A program made the position numbers and the translations under genes. From the NCBI GenBank assembly GCA_949127775.1, contig CASBQF010000094.1:80198-123923 (forward strand): a DNA stretch of 43,726 nt, in the 5' to 3' direction. This DNA comes from Oscillatoriales cyanobacterium PMM_0080. Its GTDB lineage: Bacteria > Cyanobacteriota > Cyanobacteriia > Cyanobacteriales > Microcoleaceae. The notes beneath the pieces are model-generated. The model was given only the letters and a program-made list of their open reading frames with translations. It was not told where the DNA came from and searched no databases. Below are positions 15,497 through 22,187 of the stretch, piece by piece (position 1 is the first letter of the stretch; each line of letters starts with the position of its first letter).

Positions 15497-15727
15497 ATGA
15501 AAAATTTAATCCAACAAGAGTTAGAAAAGCTCGATCTAGAACAACTCAAACAAGTATTTGAATTTATTGCTTTCCTAAAATTTCGTGCCAGATTAGTTAC
15601 TAATTTAACAGTAGACGAAACTAACTTAGCTGCACTCTACAGCGAATTTGCCGAAGAAGACAGACAACTTGCGGAACTCGGAATGAGTGAATATGCAGAA
15701 CTCCTAAAACATGAGGATTTGGTATGA
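15497..15727 (+). CDS. antitoxin of MazEF-type module
   Basis: A 76-residue acidic protein with an N-terminal helical part (LEKLDLEQLKQVFEFIAFLKFRAR), as in the cyanobacterial DUF2281-like or CopG-like partners of MazF toxins, and an acidic tail (SEFAEEDRQLAELGMSEYAELLKHEDLV) suited to toxin binding. I do not recognise the exact family; the identification rests on its 4-bp ATGA overlap with a clear MazF gene. A TATAAT lies about 30 nt before the start (near 15463), so the pair probably has its own promoter, as autoregulated modules do. Confidence 0.72.
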   Translation: MKNLIQQELEKLDLEQLKQVFEFIAFLKFRARLVTNLTVDETNLAALYSEFAEEDRQLAELGMSEYAELLKHEDLV

Positions 15728-16071
15728 CAATCAGACGGGGTGAAATCTGGATTGCAACCCTCGATCCTACCCAAGGTTCCGAACAGGCAGGTGTACGTCC
15801 CATAATTATTTTCCAGAATGATACTATTTCGAGATATACGACTACTGTTATCAGTATTCCTCTAACGACTAATCTGCGCCGCGTCTCTCTCCCTTCATCT
15901 GTTTTCATTCCCAGCGGTGAGGGAGGATTGACTCAAGATTCCGTTGCATTGTGCCATCAAATGCGAGTTTTGGATAAAACAAGATTGCGAAATAAAATTG
16001 GTGAAGTTAATCCAGAGACCTTGGTAAAATTAGAAAATAATGTATTATTTACCTTGGGATATTTACCTTAA
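15724..16071 (+). CDS. MazF/PemK family endoribonuclease toxin
   Basis: A 115-residue toxin of the MazF family, which cuts mRNA at short sequence motifs and stalls growth when the antitoxin is lost. The hallmark N-terminus RRGEIWIATLDPTQGSEQAG leads into a strand with VRPIIIFQND, followed by ISIPLTTN and ALCHQMRVLDKTRL near the active-site Arg/Thr region, all of family-typical length. It overlaps the antitoxin by 4 bp and ends 15 nt before the histidine kinase. Cleavage specificity cannot be inferred. Its place splits the two-component operon. Confidence 0.88.
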   Translation: MTIRRGEIWIATLDPTQGSEQAGVRPIIIFQNDTISRYTTTVISIPLTTNLRRVSLPSSVFIPSGEGGLTQDSVALCHQMRVLDKTRLRNKIGEVNPETLVKLENNVLFTLGYLP

Positions 16072-16086
16072 AAGAAACGACTAAAT

Positions 16087-17439
16087 GTGAATCAAAATAA
16101 ACTATTTAATCGCACTCGATCGCAATTAGCGATTTCCTACGCGGCAGTCATGGGTTTAATTTTAAGCTTGCTGGGATTTGGGGTGTATAGGGCGATCGCC
16201 CACGCGCACTGGATTGCGATCGATCGCGAACTAGAATCGGTAGCAGGGACACTCCACGATAGCCTCGAAATCAAGCTACAACAGCCCGGACGTTTGGAAC
16301 CAATCGTCAACGAACTTTTGCCAAACCTCCGCGTAATTGGAGTTAATGGCATGAAAGAACAGACTCCTCATCGCCATGTTTTAAGCGCTATTAGCGAAAG
16401 CTATTACTATATTCGTTTATTTGATGATTCAGGGAAATTGATTGCTACAGCAGGCGCTTATCCAGCCGAATTATCACCAGAATTTAACTCTAAACACTGG
16501 CAAACAATCACTGATAGCAAGGGCAATATTTATCACCAAATTTCTGTATCGCTGCACACTAGAACACAACAAGATTGGGGATATTTTCAAGTTGGGAGGA
16601 GTTTGCAAGAGTTCAATAGTTATCTCAGTACAGTGAGATTAATTTTGAAATTGGGATTGCCGACAGCATTAATTTTGGTAGGCTTTTCTAGTTGGTTGTT
16701 AGCAGGATTGGCGATGAAACCGATTTATGCTTCTTACCGACAAATTCAACAGTTTACAGCGGATGCCGCCCACGAATTACGCACTCCTTTAGCAGCATCC
16801 CAAGCAACCGTAGAATCGGCGCTGTTGATGCCACAATTGGATGAAAAAGAATCGCGGGAAATTTTGCGGACGATCGATCGCCAAAACCGACGATTGACTC
16901 AGTTAGTCACTGATTTGTTACTGTTGGCGCGGATGGACTCTCAACCGATCGCCGTTAGCGAAGCCCTCGAAGAGGATCGCCCTCAGTTGTGTTGTTTGAA
17001 TGACTTGGTGGGCGATTTGGTCGAGGAATTGGCTGCTTTGGCGATCGCCTCCGAAGTAGCGCTAACATCCGAAATCCGCGTACAGCAGCAATTGAATGTT
17101 GTCGGAGATGCCGATCGACTTTACCGTCTCGTTACTAATTTAATTGTCAACGCGATCCAATACACTCCGCCTGGCGGAAAAGTCACAGTCATCTTAGATT
17201 GCAGTCACCAAGAGGCGATAATTCAGGTACAAGATACCGGGATTGGGATGGCGGCGGCAGATTTAGGGCGCATATTCGATCGCTTTTATCGAGTCAATAG
17301 CGATCGATCGCGTCATACAGGTGGTTCGGGGCTCGGATTGGCGATCGCCCAAACCATCGCCCGCGCCCATCGCGGTAGCCTCAGTGCCCGCAGCGAATTG
17401 GGTTCGGGCAGCACCTTTTTCCTGCGGTTGCCTTTGTGA
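16087..17439 (+). CDS. copS: membrane sensor histidine kinase, CopS-like
   Basis: A 450-residue sensor kinase with membrane helices at about 14-36 and 186-208 bounding a periplasmic sensor domain of roughly 150 residues. That loop is rich in possible metal ligands (His39, His41, His57, the HRH at 95-97, His137, His150, His157, Met89). The HisKA domain has the H-box ADAAHELRTPLAAS (His229), directly after the second helix with no obvious HAMP. Then come the N-box LIVNAIQYTPP, G1 DTGIGM, an F-box DRFYR and G2 GGSGLGLAIA. The GTG start at 16087 is the only one that keeps the first helix whole. It is separated from its presumed partner regulator by the MazF module, 15 nt from the toxin stop. Copper specificity is inferred from the neighbourhood. 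Confidence 0.83.
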   Translation: MNQNKLFNRTRSQLAISYAAVMGLILSLLGFGVYRAIAHAHWIAIDRELESVAGTLHDSLEIKLQQPGRLEPIVNELLPNLRVIGVNGMKEQTPHRHVLSAISESYYYIRLFDDSGKLIATAGAYPAELSPEFNSKHWQTITDSKGNIYHQISVSLHTRTQQDWGYFQVGRSLQEFNSYLSTVRLILKLGLPTALILVGFSSWLLAGLAMKPIYASYRQIQQFTADAAHELRTPLAASQATVESALLMPQLDEKESREILRTIDRQNRRLTQLVTDLLLLARMDSQPIAVSEALEEDRPQLCCLNDLVGDLVEELAALAIASEVALTSEIRVQQQLNVVGDADRLYRLVTNLIVNAIQYTPPGGKVTVILDCSHQEAIIQVQDTGIGMAAADLGRIFDRFYRVNSDRSRHTGGSGLGLAIAQTIARAHRGSLSARSELGSGSTFFLRLPL

Positions 17440-17524
17440 GCTACTATGTGGGGGAAACCGAATCAGTTATTTAGGGTAATCCCTTGAGTAAAGCGTAGCG
17501 CGATCGCCGAAAATCATTAAGTAG

Positions 17525-17582
17525 GGGCGGGTTTAGCTAATAATTTACGAGACAAACGAGAATATGAGTGCAAAACCCGCCC
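17525..17582. repeat. paired inverted repeat, family 2 (GGGCGGGTTT)
   Basis: Perfect 10-bp arms GGGCGGGTTT (17525-17534) and AAACCCGCCC (17573-17582), 38 nt apart, between the kinase stop and htpG. Same family as 7282-7337; the spacers do not match, so only the ends are conserved. Confidence 0.75.
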
Positions 17583-17649
17583 TCCCCGCCTAATGTTTAT
17601 TTATCACCACCTACTTATCAACAATTAGCATTCACCACACAGAAAAATT

Positions 17650-19638
17650 ATGACAGTTTTAGAACAGGGAACAATCTCCATCCATACCGAGAATATTTTC
17701 CCGATTATCAAGAAATCGCTATACACCGACCATGAAGTCTTCTTGCGGGAACTAATTTCCAACGCCGTCGATGCCATAGCCAAACTCAAAATGGTTTCTC
17801 GATCGGGCGAATACAGCGGCGATATTGGCGAACCACAAATCAACATTGCGATCGACAAAGAAAACAAAACCCTCTCGATTACCGACAACGGCATCGGGAT
17901 GACAGCCGACGAAGTAAAAAAATACATCAATCAAGTCGCATTCTCCAGCGCCGAAGAATTTATTCAAAAATATCAAGGCAGTGGCGACGACGCAATTATC
18001 GGTCACTTTGGACTCGGTTTCTACTCTTCTTTCATGGTCGCTCAGAAAGTAGATATAGACACCCTTTCTTACCAAGAAGGCGCACAAGCAGTACATTGGT
18101 ATTGCGATGGTTCACCCGCTTTTGAACTATCAGAATCTGCCCGCACAGAACGCGGTACTACGATTACTCTTACTCTCCAAGACGAAGAACTAGAATATGT
18201 AGAAGCCACTCGCATTAAGCAGTTAATCAAAACTTACTGCGATTTCATGCCAGTTCCGATCAAATTTGAGGGAGAGGAACTTAACAAGCATAAGGCAATT
18301 TGGCGGGAAGCAGCCAGCAATTTGCAGAAAGAAGATTACTTAGAATTGTACCGCTATCTTTACCCATACCAAGATGAGCCGCTACTTTGGGTACACTTGA
18401 ATACAGATTATCCTTTCATTGTCAACGGCATTCTCTTCTTCCCCAAACTGCGGCCAGATGTGGATGTTACTCAAGGTAATATCAAGTTATTTTGTAACCA
18501 AGTTTTTGTTAGCGAGCACTGCGAAGAAATTATTCCGAAATTCTTGATGCCGCTGCGGGGAGTCATTGACAGTACCGACATTCCGCTAAACGTGTCTCGT
18601 AGTTCGCTACAAAGCAATCGCACTGTGCGGAAAATTGCTGATTATATTGCGAAAAAAGTAGGCGATCGCCTAAAAGAACTTTACCGCGACGATCGCAATG
18701 AGTACATCCGTTGCTGGCAAGATATCGGTACTTTTGTCAAGTTCGGCACTCTCAACGATGACAAGTTCAAAAAGCAAGTCGAAGATATCTTAATCTATCG
18801 CAGCACCTACCAACCAACGGTAGAAAAGTCAGATACTGTAACGCCAGAAGTGCAGGTGCAAACTGAGGACGGAGATTTGTGGCAAGATGTCAATCCTAAG
18901 TCGGAAAACTCTACTTCAACACAGCCTTACACGACGCTGAAAGAGTATTTGGAACGCAATCAAAAAACTCACGAAAATCGCGTGTTTTATTGTACGGAAC
19001 CAGCATCCCAAGCAACTTATGTCGCACTGCACAAAAGCCAAGGTTTGGAAGTGCTGTTTATGGATTCTTTCATCGACACGCACTTTATCAGTTTCCTAGA
19101 AAGAGAGTACCAAGAAGTTAAGTTTTCGCGGGTTGACTCCGATTTAGATGATACGCTGATTGACAAGGAAAAAGAAGCGGAAATTGTCGATCCGACTACC
19201 AATAAAACTCGCAGCGAACAAGTTAAAGAATTGTTCCAAAAGGCGATCGGCAAACCCAAAGTGAATATCCGCACTGAAGCTTTGAAGTCAGACGCTGTAG
19301 AGGCCGCACCACCTGCGATCGTCCTATTACCCGAAGCTTTGCGTCGGATGCGCGATATGACGGCGCTTTTGCAGCAGCAAGCGGCCGAATTCCCCGAAGA
19401 ACACGTTTTGCTGGTGAATACGGCGCACCCGCTGATTCAAAATCTGGCTAACTTAAGTCAGGGTGCGATTATTCAAGACGGTGGCGAGTCTCCCTCGGCT
19501 GAGTTGGCGGGTATGATTTGTCATCACGTTTATGACTTGGCTTTGATGGCCCAGAAGGGTTTCGATGCTGAGGGGATGAAAGAGTTCGTAGAGCGATCGA
19601 ATCAAGTGTTGACAAAATTGACTGAACGTGCAATGTAA
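17650..19638 (+). CDS. htpG: chaperone HtpG (Hsp90)
   Basis: A 662-residue cytosolic ATP-dependent chaperone of the Hsp90 family. The N-terminal ATPase domain shows TENIFPIIKKSLYTDHEVFLRELISNAVDAI, the ATP-binding SITDNGIGMT and the lid GHFGLGFYSSFMVA. The middle domain contains NVSRSSLQSNRTVRKIADYIAKKV, and the C-terminal dimerisation part ends near NQVLTKLTERAM. Length is normal for cyanobacterial HtpG (about 650-660). It is monocistronic: structured repeats lie on both sides. It has no evident link to the copper genes apart from adjacency. Confidence 0.97.
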   Translation: MTVLEQGTISIHTENIFPIIKKSLYTDHEVFLRELISNAVDAIAKLKMVSRSGEYSGDIGEPQINIAIDKENKTLSITDNGIGMTADEVKKYINQVAFSSAEEFIQKYQGSGDDAIIGHFGLGFYSSFMVAQKVDIDTLSYQEGAQAVHWYCDGSPAFELSESARTERGTTITLTLQDEELEYVEATRIKQLIKTYCDFMPVPIKFEGEELNKHKAIWREAASNLQKEDYLELYRYLYPYQDEPLLWVHLNTDYPFIVNGILFFPKLRPDVDVTQGNIKLFCNQVFVSEHCEEIIPKFLMPLRGVIDSTDIPLNVSRSSLQSNRTVRKIADYIAKKVGDRLKELYRDDRNEYIRCWQDIGTFVKFGTLNDDKFKKQVEDILIYRSTYQPTVEKSDTVTPEVQVQTEDGDLWQDVNPKSENSTSTQPYTTLKEYLERNQKTHENRVFYCTEPASQATYVALHKSQGLEVLFMDSFIDTHFISFLEREYQEVKFSRVDSDLDDTLIDKEKEAEIVDPTTNKTRSEQVKELFQKAIGKPKVNIRTEALKSDAVEAAPPAIVLLPEALRRMRDMTALLQQQAAEFPEEHVLLVNTAHPLIQNLANLSQGAIIQDGGESPSAELAGMICHHVYDLALMAQKGFDAEGMKEFVERSNQVLTKLTERAM

Positions 19639-19666
19639 CAGTTGACAGTTGACAGTTGACAGTTGA
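19639..19666. repeat. heptamer tandem repeat (CAGTTGA x4)
   Basis: Four exact CAGTTGA units beginning at the base after the htpG stop codon. Same family as 6123-6150 and 27468-27517; all three start at or overlap the end of a coding sequence. Confidence 0.9.
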
Positions 19667-19673
19667 CAGCGAA

Positions 19674-19710
19674 GTTTTTAGGCAGGGGATTTAAGCCCCA
19701 GCCTAAAAAC
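19674..19710 (+). terminator. hairpin after htpG
   Basis: Perfect 10-bp arms GTTTTTAGGC (19674-19683) and GCCTAAAAAC (19701-19710), continued inward by GGGG/CCCC across one mismatch. No clean U-run follows, so termination efficiency is uncertain. A second hairpin, CCACCTTTAGGTGG (19714-19727), follows immediately. Confidence 0.5.
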
Positions 19711-19747
19711 AATCCACCTTTAGGTGGGGCGTTCTACCCAGTTGATA

Positions 19748-19753
19748 TATAAT
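19748..19753 (+). promoter_or_regulatory. -10 element of rpmB
   Basis: A perfect TATAAT 40 nt before the rpmB ATG, followed by a GGAGGG ribosome site (about 19785-19790). The -35 region is poor. Confidence 0.5.
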
Positions 19754-19793
19754 AAAAGGCTGCACGCAAAAAACAAGTAATCTGGAGGGCAAT

Positions 19794-20030
19794 ATGTCAC
19801 GGAAATGTCAGCTAACGGGCAAGAAGGCGAATAACGGTTTTGCAGTTTCTCACTCGCACCACCGCACTCACAAGTTGCAAGAAGCAAATTTGCAGTGGAA
19901 GCGGGTTTGGTGGCCACAGGAGAAGCGCTGGGTGAGACTTCATATCTCCACCAAGGCAATTAAAACCTTGCAAAACAAGGGCTTGGAAATTATGGCTAAG
20001 GAAGCTGGAATTAACTTGTACAAAATGTAA
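19794..20030 (+). CDS. rpmB: 50S ribosomal protein L28
   Basis: A 78-residue basic protein with the L28 signature [26 protein letters not shown] at the start and the conserved [20 protein letters not shown] in the second half. It is a component of the large ribosomal subunit. The single zinc-ribbon-like Cys5 lacks partners, as in most cyanobacterial L28 proteins. It has its own promoter and a strong terminator. The length matches that of cyanobacterial homologues. Confidence 0.97.
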   Translation: MSRKCQLTGKKANNGFAVSHSHHRTHKLQEANLQWKRVWWPQEKRWVRLHISTKAIKTLQNKGLEIMAKEAGINLYKM

Positions 20031-20045
20031 TTAACTGCTTAAGAA

Positions 20046-20108
20046 AGGACTAAAGTCCTGACTACAAACCTTTTTTTAGGTTCGTAGTAAAGACTTTAGT
20101 CTTTTTTT
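20046..20108. terminator. bidirectional hairpin terminator between rpmB and the cyclase genes
   Basis: A long imperfect hairpin: the outer arm around GGACTAAAGTC (from 20048) pairs with GACTTTAGTCTT (to about 20104), and the inner arm GACTAC.AACCT pairs with AGGTT.GTAGT. T-runs lie in the loop and after the right arm, and A-rich sequence lies before the left arm. It separates the rightward rpmB from the leftward adenylate cyclase gene and can serve both. Confidence 0.8.
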
Positions 20109-22183
20109 TATATCCACTTTCTACATTGCAATAAATAAGTATTCATCATACCTTTGCCTTTAACTGCGATCGTACCGCGACTCTCAAAAATATACTTGTC
20201 CTGCAATAACTGATAGGTTCTAGATGTCACCTGAATGCACCCAGGTTTGCCGTGGGATTCCATACGTGAAGCTGTATTAACAGTATCTCCCCACAAATCA
20301 TAGATAAATTTTTTAATCCCAATCACTCCCGCAACTACCGGGCCACTATTGATCCCGATTCTAATACTAAAATCTTGATTGTGAGTATTACTGAAATCGC
20401 TAATTGCATCCAGCATATCTAGGGCCATTTCGGCGATCGCATCTGCATGATCATTTCGAGGAGTTGGCAATCCTCCCACTACCATATAAGCGTCACCAAT
20501 AGTTTTAATCTTTTCCAGTCCATGCTTTTCTGCTAGATAGTCAAATGTTGAAAAAATCTCATTCAGCAAGGAAACTAATTGCGTTGGAGAAACTCGTGCA
20601 CTGAGTTGGGTAAAACCTACGATGTCCGCAAACAAAACAGTCGCATTTGCAAAAGTATCGGCGATTGTACTGTCTCCTCGCTTCAAACGATTTGCTATTT
20701 CTTCTGGTAAAATATTTAACAGCAAGCGTTCTGATTGTTCCTGTTGATATTGTAGCGCTTTTAAAGTTTCATTGAGAGCATTAGTCCGTTCTTCGACTCT
20801 AAACTCTAACTCGTCATTCAGTTGGACAAGCTGCATTTCAGCCCATCTGCGATCGGTGATATCAGTACCTATCGCCAGCAATCCTATAAACTTCCCTTCC
20901 GCATCACATAGCGGTTTATTTGCCCAGGATACCCAAACTCGCTCCCCGCAGCGCCGGATACTTTCATTTTCATTTCGCGTGTACTTTTCTGGGTTATTTA
21001 ATATTTTGTCTAACATTACGGTAAGGTCATTTCCTGCTGTATCTGTTAGCGGAAGAATTGTGCCAACTGCATTTTTACCCAGTATTTCTTCTTTATCATA
21101 ACCAAAGAATTGCTCGGCAAATTCGTTAAAAAAAGTAATGTTCCCTTCGATGTCTAATTTTAAAATAATGCTGTTAGCATTTTCTACTAAGTCCCGATAC
21201 TTAATTTCGCTTTCCCGTAAGGAATCCTGTGCGGATTCGCGTTCGGTTATCGTTGCTGCCAATAACAGCGAAGTAATCACAATTACACTCATGAAAGCCT
21301 GCAAAAATAAGATAGCCTGATTGATGCTTTGTGCTTTGGCAATAAAGGGGCCGGCGCCCTGGGAACCTCCCCAAATCGCGATACTAGATACTATAAAAGA
21401 TGAGATGACAGCACCGCGTTGACCAAATTGAATCGTTGCCCATATTACCAATGGAAATGACAAGTATTCCAGGGGATATCCTGAGACATTACTGCCAGTT
21501 TTGGAGGTATATACTAGCCAACTGACTGTGACTAATGACAGCAGGCAAACCCCGCGCCATATTCTATTTTTAATTGTTTTAGTGCTTTTATTTTCTGGAT
21601 AGTATGTCGTTAGTTTTTGGTATGTAATTAATAGCAGAGGAGTAAAAATTAAAACTCCCAAAGTGTCCCCCAGATACCAATTCCACCGAATTGTCCAATA
21701 TTCGCTCCAGTCAACTAAACCAGTTAGACACAGGCGCAGTGTGCCGAGAGTACAGTTAATTTGAGTGGAAACTATAGCACCAAAAAAGACGAAGTTGATG
21801 ACATCGATCAGCCGATCGAGTGATGGGCGAAACTTGAATTTTTGTAGCAAGGTAAATGCACACAAAGCTTGTAAACAAGCACAAAAAGCACTAATTGCTG
21901 CACTTGTTAAGGATATTTTGATGTTAATAGTATCGTAAAGAAATACACCTAAAGCTATTCCCGGCCAAACACGACGACCAAATAATAAAAGTGAGGCTTG
22001 GGCGATTCCTGCGGGTGGCCAGACACAGGTGGCTAATTTATTTACGCCGGGGATTGAAACTGCTATTTTTGCTCCCAAGGCGTAAGCAAAGGCAATGAGA
22101 GCTACTTTTGCAAAGTATTGCCAATTTGGGGATTGAAGTAATCGCAGAAACTGCTGTTTTTTTTCGTGCATACTAAGTCTCAT
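20108..22183 (-). CDS. MASE1-PAS adenylate cyclase (class III)
   Basis: A 691-residue membrane-bound signalling enzyme making cAMP. An N-terminal MASE1 sensor (about 20-310) has eight or so membrane helices and the WPPAGIAQASLLLFG motif. A PAS domain (about 328-450) is followed by a coiled coil (about 455-500) and a class III cyclase domain (about 510-690). Catalytic residues are visible: Asp in FADIVGFT, Lys and Asp in KIKTIGDAYMV, and YDLWGDTVNTASRM with the Asn/Arg pair. The Lys and the Asp before LWGD are the adenine-selecting residues, so adenylate rather than guanylate cyclase. It lies 4 nt behind its larger paralogue and is surely co-transcribed with it. Confidence 0.9.
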   Translation of the reverse strand: MRLSMHEKKQQFLRLLQSPNWQYFAKVALIAFAYALGAKIAVSIPGVNKLATCVWPPAGIAQASLLLFGRRVWPGIALGVFLYDTINIKISLTSAAISAFCACLQALCAFTLLQKFKFRPSLDRLIDVINFVFFGAIVSTQINCTLGTLRLCLTGLVDWSEYWTIRWNWYLGDTLGVLIFTPLLLITYQKLTTYYPENKSTKTIKNRIWRGVCLLSLVTVSWLVYTSKTGSNVSGYPLEYLSFPLVIWATIQFGQRGAVISSFIVSSIAIWGGSQGAGPFIAKAQSINQAILFLQAFMSVIVITSLLLAATITERESAQDSLRESEIKYRDLVENANSIILKLDIEGNITFFNEFAEQFFGYDKEEILGKNAVGTILPLTDTAGNDLTVMLDKILNNPEKYTRNENESIRRCGERVWVSWANKPLCDAEGKFIGLLAIGTDITDRRWAEMQLVQLNDELEFRVEERTNALNETLKALQYQQEQSERLLLNILPEEIANRLKRGDSTIADTFANATVLFADIVGFTQLSARVSPTQLVSLLNEIFSTFDYLAEKHGLEKIKTIGDAYMVVGGLPTPRNDHADAIAEMALDMLDAISDFSNTHNQDFSIRIGINSGPVVAGVIGIKKFIYDLWGDTVNTASRMESHGKPGCIQVTSRTYQLLQDKYIFESRGTIAVKGKGMMNTYLLQCRKWI

Positions 22184-22187
22184 AGTT

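Noticed and set aside
15894-15908. TTCAT-N5-TTCAT inside the MazF toxin gene, upstream of the kinase
   Set aside because: Lies within coding sequence, has a 5-nt spacer and no following -10 element at the right distance; likely chance.
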